Part shown: positions 1 to 10,199 of the stretch, in pieces
Numbering within the stretch: position 1 is the stretch's first letter
Layout of the letters: the number at the start of each line of letters is the position of its first letter
NCBI RefSeq assembly: GCF_008389435.1
Contig: NZ_VUYS01000011.1
Location: 1 to 64,000 of the forward strand
Reading direction: 5' to 3'
From: Candidatus Nitrosocosmicus agrestis
Lineage (GTDB): Archaea > Thermoproteota > Nitrososphaeria > Nitrososphaerales > Nitrososphaeraceae
DNA length: 64,000 bases
Position numbers and translations under genes: made by a program
Notes under the pieces: model-generated
The model's database searches: none
What the model was told of the DNA's origin: nothing
The model's input: the letters and a program-made list of their open reading frames with translations, nothing else

Positions 1-104
1 CCCAATCAAAGATTGCTGCAGCAGCCAATATCAATATCATGACTTTGAGAAAGAGGCTATCTGAAACTAGAACCATTCTTATGAACACGCAGTTCTTGAA
101 TTAG
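1..104 (+). CDS. tfb: Transcription initiation factor B, C-terminal end (partial)
   Basis: The reading frame is open from the left edge (first full codon at base 3) and stops at 102-104. The 33 visible residues contain SKIAAAANINIMTLRKRL, which resembles the recognition helix that ends the second cyclin fold of archaeal TFB (family pattern roughly Q-x-E-I-A-x-A-A-x-V-T-x-x-T-x-R-N-R). TFB binds the TATA/TBP complex and recruits RNA polymerase. Only the extreme C-terminus is present, so intactness cannot be judged. The match is a remembered family pattern over about 20 residues, and another helix-turn-helix protein is the alternative. Confidence 0.55.
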   Translation, partial: QSKIAAAANINIMTLRKRLSETRTILMNTQFLN

Positions 105-149
105 ATGTCATGGTCAATTATGGTTAGCACCAAAAAAAAGATCAATTAA

Positions 150-371
150 AAAATAATAGAGTATAATACCCACTATGATTCCCTTTATGAAACTCTAACA
201 TATCTAAGTCAATACCCAGTTCCACTAACCAAACACCGAATCGCAACTAATAGAAAGGTGTTGATTTTATTACTTTCAAAAGGGCTAATTAAACCCGTAG
301 TAAACAAAAATCTTTTAATTAATAGAGAATATGAAAACGTTCCACATTATGTTATATCGATGGAAGGCTAG
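150..371 (+). pseudogene. Winged-helix-like remnant without a start codon
   Basis: A 73-codon open frame between TAA (147-149) and TAG (369-371) has protein-like composition: a segment reading PLTKHRIATNRKVL, then LLLSKGLIKP, then a Y-V-I-S-M-E-G end. This is the order of recognition helix, following helix and wing strand seen in small archaeal winged-helix regulators. No ATG, GTG or TTG near the front gives a credible start, and nothing upstream continues it in another frame. I read it as the tail of a decayed regulator. The family is inferred from pattern only. Confidence 0.35.
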
Positions 372-1545
372 CATATCCAAAATAATGTACAAATCTCTTA
401 ATCAATTGAAGATTCAATATGTTATAGCAGAAAAGATCAAATTTTTGTAAAATTAGTCTGCTCCTACTGTCCATATTAAATACGATTTTATATTAATACA
501 TTTTTAAAAAAAATTTTTCATATTATAGCAATTAACCATATTTAAAAGGTTTTTTACATAAAGCATCACATCTAAAACTGTTACGATCCAGCAATACAAT
601 GGTGTAAACTAATTCACTGTTATTCCTGCTGGCCTTAATATTGACTCTGGGACCAAATGTTATACAATAAATTTGGTTTCACTTTTCTACGGTTGATGAA
701 GAAGATGCCAGAATATACTGCCATTGTATTTAGTAAATAACGAAGAGATTTAAATTTAGCAAACTGATTGTATGAAAAATATTTATTCAAATTTATTTAT
801 CATGATTAAACTATAGGGTGGATAAATATACTATGATAAATATCGCGGTCACTCTATAATAGGCTAACACCACAACCATGGTCTTTGAGCAGCCTATAAC
901 AAGTGGCTAAAACTTTTCAGTGAATTGAGTAAGCATATCTAACAAGGAAAAAAAGAAAAAGTTGAGGCATATGTCCACTAAATGAATATGAACTAATAAA
1001 ATTGTAGAATAAATGCAATAAATTCTGACATGTGGCCAACCAGATGACCGCAATCATAGATACACTTTAAATCAAAAGCCGTTAACCTTCCGATAAGATT
1101 GATGTTAAGGGTGACAATGGAATTTTCTAAAAACATCAGAATTCTCAGACAAAGCACCTTATAATTTTAATTTCAATAAACGAAAATTTGTCAAGGACTC
1201 AACCATATCATTTTAATGAATGTTCAAATAACCATAATTAAAAAAAAGGACAGGTTTAATTTTTACTTTTATTATTTGATGTTACTCAATAACTGTATTC
1301 TGAGTTTGAAATAATTGATTACACTTCTAAAATAGTCAAAGAAAGGCATAATTTTGAATCGCCGTGTTGTTATCGAAATCTTTGTCATCCCGTTACTTGT
1401 TGATTATCTCCAAATTAGTTTAAAACTCTCTTATTTAGTTCCTACTAAAATATGATTTCCTTTAGAGAAATAATGTTAGGGTCCCTAGATTACATTACAA
1501 AATAGTTATTTGACATGCCTTATAATTCACCGACCATAAATCTCT
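372..1545. other. Long intergenic stretch, no gene seen
   Basis: AT-rich DNA with dense stops in all frames. I see no convincing coding segment, structured RNA or repeat. The last part, around 1540-1556, holds a TTTAAATA box that could serve the secreted-protein gene beginning at 1677. Confidence 0.5.
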
Positions 1546-1676
1546 TTAAATACCAAAAAAATTTTGACGATTTGGTTTATTCAATCTTGATTCACATCCA
1601 AGAGGTCGGTCTTTTAAGTACTGCATTTTAAAATCTTCAAAAAATATATTAATTTCAATGATATTTGAATATTGAA

Positions 1677-2189
1677 ATGTTTTTAAATAACAAGAAAGTG
1701 ATTGTAATTACTGGCGTATTATTTGCTAGTTTGTTGACTATTTTGGTGACTGCACAATCTGCAATGGCACAAACCTCAACAACTGGCGATAGTGTAACTA
1801 TGCGAAAGACTGCCACATCTGTACCTGGTGTACCATCACCTGGACATGAAGATCATCAAATTGTTATGGCATTACCATCTAAAGGAGATGATAAAATCTG
1901 GGTAGGAACAGTATCATGGGTTTCAAGCCAACCCATTGAGGTAGGATTCTTAATTGGACATAATCAAAGTGCAGAAGATAAAGAACATAGTAAAGTGGAA
2001 ACTCTAAAGGTTAGTAATTCAAGTGACACTATTTTTGCTTCTACTAATCTGACAGGTTCCACTCCTCAATCGACTTTTGGAAGCACGGATTTCGCGGTTG
2101 ATCAATTAGTATTTCATTCTATCGACAATGTCAAGTTTACTGTGACATATGCGATCGATGCAATTGCTAAGGATGTATCTAATGGTTAG
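1677..2189 (+). CDS. Exported protein of unknown function
   Basis: A 170-residue protein. An upstream in-frame TTG (1665) also exists, but the ATG at 1677 gives a cleaner signal peptide: basic FLNNKK, a hydrophobic run to about residue 27, then an A-x-A type site (AMAQ). The mature part contains PSPGHEDHQIVMALP, a strand-rich region with W residues (IWVGTVSWVSS), and a TDFAVDQLVFHS segment. It has no cysteines and no recognised catalytic motif, which suggests a small beta-sandwich in the pseudoperiplasm. It stands alone, more than 1 kb from other genes on the left. I do not recognise the family. Confidence 0.75.
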   Translation: MFLNNKKVIVITGVLFASLLTILVTAQSAMAQTSTTGDSVTMRKTATSVPGVPSPGHEDHQIVMALPSKGDDKIWVGTVSWVSSQPIEVGFLIGHNQSAEDKEHSKVETLKVSNSSDTIFASTNLTGSTPQSTFGSTDFAVDQLVFHSIDNVKFTVTYAIDAIAKDVSNG

Positions 2190-2953
2190 TATTTAACGCA
2201 GATTCCTTCGATGAAATAGTTGTGATATCAAGGTTCAATTCCCTTATTTTTCCTACTGTATTTTAATATTAAATAGCGAGAATACAAATTCTCGTAACAT
2301 AAGCATATCTCTTATTGTAAATGATTAGTGCACCAATAATTTTGATTATATTTAATATTGAATCTTGTTATCGAGAACACACTCTTAGAGATCCTTGCTA
2401 AACTAGATACATATTGCCTAGAGAATCTAAATCCTCACTTGATTTCTGTCAAACTGAATTTGATTATATTTAAAAAAGACTAGTTGCCCATTCCGATATT
2501 ATTTTAGAACTCGCATGTTACAAATACTCTTATTTACTTGTTATTTTAACTCCGATATAAAAGGAAGTAGTTATTTCTTCGCTATACTTTGTTTTATTTT
2601 CTAAATCAAAAATTATATGAATAGATATAGAAATTGTATTGAAATACTTCCTATGGACAATTTTGGAACGATACTTTCAGAGGGCTGTTGCAAAAATCAA
2701 ATACCAACAATTAGTAGTAGTTGTTGTTGGGAAAAGAATGAGACTCTAGAATGTTTTTCTATATGTCATGATTCTTTATACTCCTTTTTTCAAATTTATT
2801 CCTCATCCTATCCTTTAATTTTGGCTATCGAGCTGCAAAAGTCTGTTCAATCTGAATTTACTCTACACTAATTGTAACTGGGGGATAAGGTTTTCCAATT
2901 AATTCGGAATAAATATCAAAAAAATATTGGGTAGAAAATTTGAGCTATTTGCT
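2190..2953. other. Intergenic stretch with one doubtful Cys-rich frame
   Basis: Mostly stop-rich sequence. An 84-codon frame at 2617-2871 (+) is unusually cysteine-rich (paired GCC and SCC) but has no promoter-like box or ribosome site, and its codon use resembles random AT-rich DNA. I do not call it as a gene. Confidence 0.4.
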
Positions 2954-3592
2954 TTAATGAGTAATTATGATTACTGAACCTGGTCCCATCATGCCACCAT
3001 GACCCATCATGCCCATCTCTGAACCTGGTCCCATCATGCCACCATGACCCATCATGCCACCATGACCCATCATGCCCATCTCTGAACCTGGTCCCATCAT
3101 GCCACCATCTTTACCACCGTGGGCTAGCATCATTAATTCTATAAATGATGTCTTCTCATCCTTTAATACGTTACCGGTGCCAGGATCAACTAGGACTTTA
3201 TGTGGTGTTCCGCTAGAATCAAGTACAATTATTGTATAAACAATGTAATGTTTTTCTGGATGCAAAAATGCTGCTACAGTAGTAGCGTTTTCTCCAACTG
3301 CTCCCTCAGCAGCAGTTACAGCATCATTAATATCCACCTTAATCATTGATTTGAATGCATTAATTATGGGTTGGAAGATAGAGACAGAGCTTGTGAAGTT
3401 GTTATCTTTAGTCTCATGAGATCCCATAAACATCTTATGGTCCATTGGCATTCCCATTGGTTTGTCTGACATTTGAGAATTTGTAGCGTTGGTTGGGATT
3501 TGAGCAAACACGCCTGCTGTCGAAGAAAAAACTAAAATCATGCTAAATACCAAGGCTAAGGGTATTGCAAACAATGAATTATTCATATTCAT
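2954..3592 (-). CDS. Exported PepSY-domain protein with Met/His/Gly-rich tail
   Basis: A 212-residue protein. Residues 1-31 form a signal peptide ending VFAQ. About 85-150 resembles a PepSY fold: VDINDAVTAAEGAVGENATT, then two strands, then HKVLVDPGTGNVLKDE, the usual last hairpin of this domain. The tail from about 155 is built of tandem GHGGMMGPGSEMGMM-type units rich in Met and His, encoded by direct 45-bp DNA repeats. Met/His tails of this kind are typical of proteins that bind copper outside the cell; here that is inference. The start lies 24-31 nt after a TATA-like box, so the mRNA is probably leaderless. Confidence 0.8.
   Translation of the reverse strand: MNMNNSLFAIPLALVFSMILVFSSTAGVFAQIPTNATNSQMSDKPMGMPMDHKMFMGSHETKDNNFTSSVSIFQPIINAFKSMIKVDINDAVTAAEGAVGENATTVAAFLHPEKHYIVYTIIVLDSSGTPHKVLVDPGTGNVLKDEKTSFIELMMLAHGGKDGGMMGPGSEMGMMGHGGMMGHGGMMGPGSEMGMMGHGGMMGPGSVIIITH
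2974..3107. repeat. 45-bp tandem coding repeats in the PepSY protein tail
   Basis: The string CTGAACCTGGTCCCATCATG recurs at 2974, 3019 and 3082. The first spacing is 45 bp. The second is 63 bp, that is 45 plus an extra 18-bp copy of a CCACCATGACCCATCATG segment. All spacings are multiples of three, so the encoded MMGHGG/MMGPGSEMG units stay in frame. Such arrays expand and contract by slippage. Confidence 0.9.
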
Positions 3593-3612
3593 TGTATGTA
3601 AGATAAGAATAA

Positions 3613-3626
3613 AAGTATATAAACTT
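3613..3626 (-). promoter_or_regulatory. TATA box of the PepSY protein gene
   Basis: Read on the minus strand the segment gives AAGTTTATATACTT, an archaeal box A. Its centre is about 28 nt upstream of the ATG at 3592, so transcription would start at or next to the start codon. Confidence 0.6.
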
Positions 3627-4286
3627 AGACAAAAATGTCTATAACAATAACCAAAACTCGTTAGAGTTAGAAGCCTTGTTTATCGTTTCATCTGATAACT
3701 GGCAACTGTGAACGCTTATCCGGTTTTAAAATGAATCCATATTAATTATCTGCGTGACATAATTACCGTTCATCCTCACAGGCTTTACTCATCTCTATTT
3801 TGATATTATTACTAAGATTGACTTTTTTATATAGCCATTCTAATTTACAAAAATTCGATTTTCCAATTATTTGATTTAATTTATTTACATGGTGTAATTG
3901 ATTTGTAATATCAGGCTATTGTTCTAATTTATTGCGACATCTTGTGGTATCTAAAAGTAAGATCTTAAATAATATCAATTATGAGGATTTGGTAACTTTT
4001 ATCAATTGCATCGGATTCTAATTCTAATTCCAGGGATCCTTAACTTTATATTTTTCAATAAATCCGTTCAGCATTGGAATTTAACTTGATAACTGGATTC
4101 GAAAAATTGAAACAAAAAGAATTGTTAGCTCTGAATATGGAGAATACAAGTCATTTTTTTAGTGATTTTGATTAAAGTGAGATCTGAAGGGGTGAAAGAT
4201 ACCAATATCAGAGATAAATTTAAATTCAATTCACAAAAAAAATATTTTTGATAACTATCATATACGTGCTCTAAGATAAAATAATT
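3627..4286. other. Intergenic, nothing evident
   Basis: The stretch between divergently oriented genes contains stop-rich AT DNA. No coding, RNA or repeat structure could be supported. Confidence 0.5.
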
Positions 4287-4655
4287 ATGTCTGAAAGTAT
4301 ACACATCAGAGCTGGATTCACCATCGAAAAAGAAAATGTTGAACAGTATAAAAAATTGATGAAAGAAATGAGCGATAGGGTTGAGACCAACGAACCAAAT
4401 ACTTTGATGTATGAGGCATATTTTAACGTGGATGGGACGAAGTGCATGGTCCATGAAACATACTTAGACTCAAAGGCTGTTCTATTACACAACGAAAGTA
4501 TAGCTTCAAAAACAATTCTACCAAGAATATTTAATATATCTAAATTGGATACGCTAGATGTTTACGGTAAACCGGATGATGAATTGAAAAAGTTGATAAG
4601 TCGTTTTAATTCACAAGTATTTAATTTGTATTCTGGTTTCAATCGGAAAATTTGA
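4287..4655 (+). CDS. ABM-domain protein (putative small monooxygenase)
   Basis: A 122-residue protein with the antibiotic biosynthesis monooxygenase (ABM) ferredoxin-like fold. It has a first strand SIHIRAGFTI, a helix ENVEQYKKLMKEMSDRV, then TLMYEAYFNVDGTKCMVHETYLD, the typical strand-strand-HE-x-Y/W-x-D order, and a helix with LLHNESIA. Members of this family are cofactor-free quinol or small-molecule monooxygenases, and many are uncharacterised. A long C-terminal helix follows the usual 95-residue domain. It is a single gene with no operon partner. A second ABM protein lies at 42793-43125. Confidence 0.7.
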   Translation: MSESIHIRAGFTIEKENVEQYKKLMKEMSDRVETNEPNTLMYEAYFNVDGTKCMVHETYLDSKAVLLHNESIASKTILPRIFNISKLDTLDVYGKPDDELKKLISRFNSQVFNLYSGFNRKI

Positions 4656-4673
4656 ATAAGTGCGTCAGCTGCA

Positions 4674-5107
4674 CTATGATTTAATTTCTTTTATTTGATC
4701 AAAATTATGTCGAAATAATGGAAACAATTTTGATAATACCGCAATTCTTATAACCATTAACACTGAATAAACCAGTAACGATTCCAATTCTGATTCTTCA
4801 AATGACAAATTCCATATCTCCAAAATCTGTAAACTCCTAAAGATATTGTTCACAAGTTTGATGCGCCTAGTCACTAATTGCCAGAAGTAGTTGGGGACGT
4901 GCCAAATTAGAAATTAACCTTATGTGACAATCCTATGAACCTTACTAGGACCAGATGTGAAAGCATTGTCCAAATCCATATACCCTATAGTCACATACTT
5001 TAAGATACTCATTTTCTGGCTTGTTTTATCAGACCGAAAGCCAGGCACTAGCATTGAGAATTCCAAAATCCTAGATGAAATACTCTAAAGATTCCAATAT
5101 CATATGC
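4674..5107 (-). pseudogene. Possible decayed gene, two readable fragments
   Basis: Two stretches on the minus strand look protein-like but lie in different frames. One (4674-4913) has no ATG and reads FLIWHVPNYFWQLVTRRIKL and onward to a KEIKS end. The other, upstream (from about 5107 down to 4926), contains LVPGFRSDKTSQKMSILKYV and ends at TAA. They may be pieces of one dead gene. I recognise no family, and chance open frames are a real alternative. Confidence 0.25.
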
Positions 5108-5112
5108 TTAAT

Positions 5113-6359
5113 CTATACGATGAAGTTGTAATACCCATTTATGGGACAACAAATATCAAATTATTTACTAATCCAAAATAACTGCTAAGACCTTGGGAAC
5201 GGTTCTTCTGGTATTTCTGTAAGAATACTTTATTAAGTATGAGTTACCATTTGACAATGTATTGTCCCATCTATAGAATTTGACATATTTTGTTTTCTGG
5301 TTTTCACTAAAGTAGACTTAAGAATGTCTTTAACTAATAATCTTGATTTCGATAATATCTGTGCAGCAGCGAGAATTTTGTGAAGGAGGTTTTATCTTAT
5401 TCTCTATGTAGAGGCAACATATCAAGTCATAATACCTAGTACCCTGGTAGAAAACTATCCAAAAAATTAATTAAACATGAATCCAACTCTCATTCCTTTA
5501 TTAAAGTAGGATTAATTTTCATAGTAATGATCATTTGTACAATTAAGAAGCGTTTCAGGCATAGAAGAGCATGTACAATCGTGACCACGTTTCAACCGAC
5601 ATATCAAGTAATATCAAGAAATCGAAATCCCAAAATAAAATATCAGTAATTAACTAATTTTTTCAAAAACTTTGTTTGAATTTTTTTTAACTAATTCATC
5701 TAAAAAAATTATTCCATGACAAAGATGGCGATAATAAATAATAGACAATAGTGACACCATACAAGACATGTTAAATTCAATTTGACTACTGAGTTGAATA
5801 AAATACCGTTTTATTTCTAATATTTAATCGATAATAAGAGTCACTAAAATAAGGATTAAAACTGATCTAGATTGAGAAATAGACACAACTTTATTGTTTA
5901 TCATTTTTTCGTCTTAACTGATATCCGATCAAGACCTTCGACAGTGAGGATAATTTCGTTATAAGACAATAATATCTCGTTTGAACCTAAATTTCGCAAA
6001 TATATCCTAAGTTAAAGTAACTATAAAGTTATGTACGGAAAAAAGGAAAATATTATAACAAGACTGTTCTGTGCCAAAACTTTTATCCAGGGTATAGATT
6101 TTGAAAGATTGCATTGTTATATGCCAGAAATGCTTTTTCCCACAATATACATAATGTGCTTTGAAACAAGGTAATGAGCTTCCTATTAGTTTTGCTCCAG
6201 TTTTCCTTCTTTCTTTTTCGGCTGCAATTTTTCTATTGTACCGACAAAAGGATTGGGAATATGGTCAGTGGTCTTACCAAAACGCTTGCTCTTGCAAATT
6301 CTTCTGTATGATACTCTTAAGGAAGAACATGTGTCAGTATTTGATTATACATGGAATTG
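5113..6359. other. Intergenic, nothing evident
   Basis: About 1.2 kb of AT-rich, stop-dense sequence. The open frame at 6161-6370 is short, overlaps the tail of the decayed hydrolase on the other strand and has no supporting features. Confidence 0.5.
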
Positions 6360-7725
6360 TTATTCAGTAAGCAAAGTTCCTACTAAGGAGGCTAAACTAT
6401 TGTTAGCCTTGAAAATAATATTTGAGATGTTGATATGAGAAGCATCCACACCACACAGAATCATCACCTCCCGTTCCTTGATGGGATTAAAAGCTATGAA
6501 AGAATCGTACCCATCAGGAGTTGAACCGCTATGCCACATTATTTCCTGACCGAAATTGGTAATTATCATCCATCCAAATCCGGAATGAAATTCAAGGGTG
6601 TCCGAGTCAAATTTATTAGAGGGAAATATTGCTGGCTCATCATTAGGTAACAGGTGGTTCGTACTATGTCTTATCAACTGCGTATCTTTCTTAACATCAC
6701 CTAATTTTGTCTTCATAAGGACAATAATGGCAGACAAAAATTTTAAAAGATCGCTGGCTGTCGAATCAAGTGCAGTGCCTGGGGTAAGAGGCTTTGATGC
6801 TTTCCATGTTGGTAGTTCTTGGCTACTATTGGAATGTTGGATTGCCAATCTGGATTTCTGTTCGTCTGACAGATCGAAAGTAATACTGTTCATATCTAAG
6901 ATATTTAGTATCCATTTTGATAGAAGTTCATGAAACGATGATGTATTTGATTGCAATGTTATAATTTGACCTAGCAAGCCCATTCCAAAATTTGAATATT
7001 CTAATTTAGTACCAGGATCTCTTGACAAAGTAGTATTTGTTAAAGCTTGATAGGAATTATTAAAGGTGTAAATTTTAGTGCAATCCATTAAATCTTTTCC
7101 AAACTGAATTAAAATTTTGTATGCTATAGATAAAGGATCAAAAGTAGAACTGTAGTTAGAAGGGAATAAGGTGGAGCGGAGGTGTGTGTAGCCAAATCCT
7201 CAAAGGTAATTCTTTGTTTGTTATAACCGGGAGTTTTAATATTAGGTGGAAGAATTTTTCAATAGGATCATCCAGTTTTACGAGTCCTTGATAAACCATA
7301 TCAGCCAAAGGGTTGTGGTAATACCTTGGTAATATAACCAATGACAAATATCTTGTTTTCATCTGCTTTAATACTACTGAAATTGGATATTTTCTCATGA
7401 CTGTAGAACTGGGTTCCATCCGGATCTATTAATCCTAATACTATTGCACCGTTTGTTTAATTCGAATCTACCAGAGTATTTATAATTGATTTTATTTCGT
7501 TTGTTATTCTGAATGTTGGCATCGATGAACTATTTCTCATTTCTTCTGTGTATTATGGGAAGCAGACAGTACAGGTTGAGAAGAAATGTTATTAGCAACT
7601 GTTGATGGAAATGCGGATAATGAGGTTACAGATGTATTTACCATCATGATGATAATCAACATGACAATTACAATGGTGAAATTGGCTTTTTGTGCCATTT
7701 GTAAAAATGCATATTTAAACTCCAA
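6360..7725 (-). pseudogene. Decayed class C beta-lactamase-like serine hydrolase
   Basis: Reading from 7725 downward there is a signal peptide (hydrophobic VIVMLIIIMMVNTSV), a stop TGA after residue 62 and another in-frame stop soon after. Then come family segments IVLGLIDPDGTQFY, FVIGYITKV, ADMVYQGLVKLDDPIEKF and TFEDLATHTSAPPYS, spread over several frames, and an open 242-codon end. The end holds the Y-x-N box (EYSNFGMGLLGQ) and a KTG-box equivalent, MWHSGSTPDGYDSF. At the S-x-x-K box the catalytic serine position is tyrosine (GYITK where relatives have GSITK). At least three frameshifts plus the lost nucleophile show a dead gene. The intact protein would be an exported esterase/peptidase-like enzyme of about 450 residues. 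Confidence 0.85.
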
Positions 7726-8003
7726 AAAACAAATCTATAAAAGGTTTTCCCTTAACAATTGAGAAGAAAATAATCTAATTCCTGATTTGAAAATGAAGAA
7801 ATTATTGGACAATAAAATACTAATACTGATACTAATACGGATAATAGTAAAAATATTACACTAGTGCATTTCACCGTGTTTTTATTCCCGACAATTGCCG
7901 CCGGCATGCAAATAAAGGAAATGATTTTGAGGTATGGATCTGTTTAATTACCTGACTTCTGAATGTATAAATAAGGTCATTTATCATCAAAAGGAGAATA
8001 AAT

Positions 8004-8996
8004 TTGATTTTGAAAGATAAATTAGTATCGTATTTTATAGTGGGATTAGTATTATTTAATTTATTAACTATTAGTAATTTAATATTTCCATTCCAAGTTT
8101 ACGGCAGCACGAAGCTCGAAATTAGTAATCCATTTGGCGCTGCTATTTCTTTCGAATCAAAGGCTGCCATCTTAGATAATATGACATCACACAACGTTAC
8201 TGTAAATGATATAAGCGTCGCATATAAGCAAATGGGTAACCCAGAAGATAAACCGATTATTCTAATCACTGGTGCCAGCTCAACTATGGATATGTGGAAT
8301 CCATTGTTATTGGAGGCTCTGATCGAAGCAAATTATAAAGTAATTATTTTTGAAAACAGAGGGGTTGGCGAATCTACTGCTGGGACAAAAGAGTTCTCCA
8401 TCGATCAATTCACAAATGATACCGTGGGTCTGATCAATGCCTTAAAGATAAACAAAACTGATGTGTTGGGTTGGTCTATGGGTGGATTTATAGCTCAACA
8501 ATTAGCATTAACAAATCCCGACAGAGTTGGAAATCTTATTTTATACGCTACGAGTTGCGGAGGCCTAAATGACAGACCTACACCACCTGAAATAATAGCT
8601 ATTGACAAGAATACTTCAATGTCACAATCAGAAAAAATGCAAAAACTGGCACCTATGTTCTTTGCTCCAGCCCGATGGTTTGAGGACCATCCAAATTACC
8701 AAACTTATTTTCCAATCCCTGTAGAATATCCAATTCCTCAACAAATTCACCAAAAGCAATTAAATGCCTCGACCACTTGGGAAGGCACTTGTAGTACTCT
8801 ATCAAATATTACTCAGCCTACTTTAATAATTGTTGGAAATAACGATGACCCAGCCCCGGATTCTTTGACATTGGCAGAGGGAATACCAGGATCATGGCTC
8901 ATTCGTATAGGAGATGCTGGTCATGCGCTTATGTACCAGCACCCCGACGAATTTAACAAACTGGTATTAACCTTTTTGACTATAAATAAGGGGTGA
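8004..8996 (+). CDS. Exported alpha/beta hydrolase
   Basis: A 330-residue protein. The start is TTG at 8004, chosen because AAGGAG lies 7 nt upstream and no ATG gives the signal peptide (hydrophobic residues 8-30, then VYGS). The fold signatures are in order: oxyanion region ILITGASSTMDMW (about 86-98), strand VIIFENRGVGES (113-124), nucleophile elbow GWSMGG with Ser158, acid region IIVGNNDDPAPDS, and the catalytic His in GDAGHALMYQHP near the C-terminus. The complete triad suggests an active esterase, peroxidase-like or lactonase-type enzyme acting outside the membrane. The substrate cannot be told from sequence. Confidence 0.85.
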   Translation: MILKDKLVSYFIVGLVLFNLLTISNLIFPFQVYGSTKLEISNPFGAAISFESKAAILDNMTSHNVTVNDISVAYKQMGNPEDKPIILITGASSTMDMWNPLLLEALIEANYKVIIFENRGVGESTAGTKEFSIDQFTNDTVGLINALKINKTDVLGWSMGGFIAQQLALTNPDRVGNLILYATSCGGLNDRPTPPEIIAIDKNTSMSQSEKMQKLAPMFFAPARWFEDHPNYQTYFPIPVEYPIPQQIHQKQLNASTTWEGTCSTLSNITQPTLIIVGNNDDPAPDSLTLAEGIPGSWLIRIGDAGHALMYQHPDEFNKLVLTFLTINKG

Positions 8997-9305
8997 GATC
9001 AAATGAAGTAGTAAACTCCTTTTACTGATATCTACTCTGGTATCATATCACCATTGTATTCGGGAACACAAATCTCCTTTACCGGGCACATTCGTAATCG
9101 CCTAGTTTAGAATATTTTTTGGACAAGCATGTGAGCACTTAGGGTGGCTTCTAAATTTTCCATAGGTCTTTGTTACTGAGAACTTGTGAGATTGAAATAA
9201 TAATAATAATAATATCACAAATGTCAATTTCAATTGATAGCCGATTCAGAAAAATTAAAAAAATTGTGATTTCGCTTTAAATAAAAAGTATATGGGATCC
9301 GATAT

Positions 9306-9848
9306 TTATTTGCATAAATTAGGATATTCTACACAAATAAGGTGTTGTGTACCGTAAATAGGAGTTGTTCCAAAGTGATTTTTGGTCATATTGTTATCTA
9401 AAGTAATTGCTATTCCACTATTATCTAACAATTCTATTTTAGTAGGAACGTTTGAAACTGGTCCATCCTTCAATGTAACAGTAGCTGTTCCATTTAGGGT
9501 TGTAGTGTTTGAACTGCTATTAATAATTGGTTCACTTGACAGCTTAAGGTTATATATCGAGTGTATATGTTCTGCTGTACCGTCAACTTTGGTCATGTAA
9601 AAAGAGGCATTGAATATAGGGGATGAGGAATTAAAATCTGAAAATCTATATGTACCCCCTAAAACCCACTCTGAATCTGTTGTATTTCCATTGTTTGAGG
9701 TACTTGTGATCCCTCCTTTTAGAACATTTGAATCTGGATTTGAAGGGTTCTGAGCATAAATTTGTGTCATGTTAACATTCATCAATAAAGAAACCATGAC
9801 CACGATCAAAGAAATAGACAGAATTAGTTCGTACTTAAATTTCATCAT
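9306..9848 (-). CDS. Exported protein of unknown function
   Basis: About 180 residues. A TTG at 9851 precedes two ATGs; the ATG at 9848 is preferred. The signal peptide reads LILSISLIVVMVSLLMNV and ends near IYAQ. The mature part has WVLGGTYRFSDFNSS, FYMTKVDGTAEHIHSIYNL and a late GTQHLICVEYP segment with a single Cys. It resembles a small beta-rich exported protein with a possible His-containing binding site (H-I-H). A TATA box sits about 25 nt upstream. I do not recognise a named family. Confidence 0.75.
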   Translation of the reverse strand: MMKFKYELILSISLIVVMVSLLMNVNMTQIYAQNPSNPDSNVLKGGITSTSNNGNTTDSEWVLGGTYRFSDFNSSSPIFNASFYMTKVDGTAEHIHSIYNLKLSSEPIINSSSNTTTLNGTATVTLKDGPVSNVPTKIELLDNSGIAITLDNNMTKNHFGTTPIYGTQHLICVEYPNLCK

Positions 9849-9867
9849 CAATTATCTAAAACCATAC

Positions 9868-9879
9868 TATATAAATATC
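9868..9879 (-). promoter_or_regulatory. TATA box for the exported protein gene
   Basis: On the minus strand the bases read ATATTTATATAG. The centre is about 25 nt before the ATG at 9848, the spacing expected for a leaderless archaeal transcript. Confidence 0.6.
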
Positions 9880-9894
9880 ACCACTACTAAAAAC

Positions 9895-10150
9895 GGCTCT
9901 GTTCAGTTAACGATAAGCCTATAGCTTGAAGATGCTTTATCTCCTTTATGTTTACCAGAAATAAAACACCTTCAAAGTATGTTTACTATGGGTTGCATTT
10001 GTACTTTTCAGGCCTATCCTTAAGGAAAGCCTCGGAAAGATTATCTCAGATATACAAGAGAAATCACGTTTCCATCTGGAATTGGATTCAAAAGTACAAG
10101 CCTCAAAAGCTGAAGTCAACTAGAAGAAGAGTTCTAGAGTATATCATAGA
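9895..10150 (+). mobile_element. IS6-type element, truncated copy 1
   Basis: The left terminal repeat GGCTCTGTTCAGTTAACG starts at 9895. A transposase reading frame opens with ATG at 9948 and encodes TRNKTPSKYVYYGLHLYFSG and the helix-turn-helix WNWIQKYKPQKLKS. Homology to the other copies ends at about 10150, just before the first catalytic Asp-Glu; the frame then runs into unrelated DNA and stops at 10199. There is no right terminal repeat, so the element is a 5' remnant. Its sequence around 10085-10148 is nearly identical to copy 2, so it is not ancient. Confidence 0.85.
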
Positions 10151-10199
10151 ACGCCCTAAAAACCAAGTCTGTTTAATGTCAGGAACTTTAATACCATAA

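Noticed and set aside
2617-2871. 84-codon Cys-rich open frame
   Set aside because: No signal peptide, no paired CxxC spacing, no promoter or ribosome site; composition fits random AT-rich DNA.
4125-4492. Minus-strand frames over the ABM gene
   Set aside because: They are antisense to a well-supported gene and have no features of their own.
6161-6438. Two overlapping plus-strand frames beside the decayed hydrolase
   Set aside because: They mostly overlap or abut the minus-strand pseudogene and show no motif or start signal.
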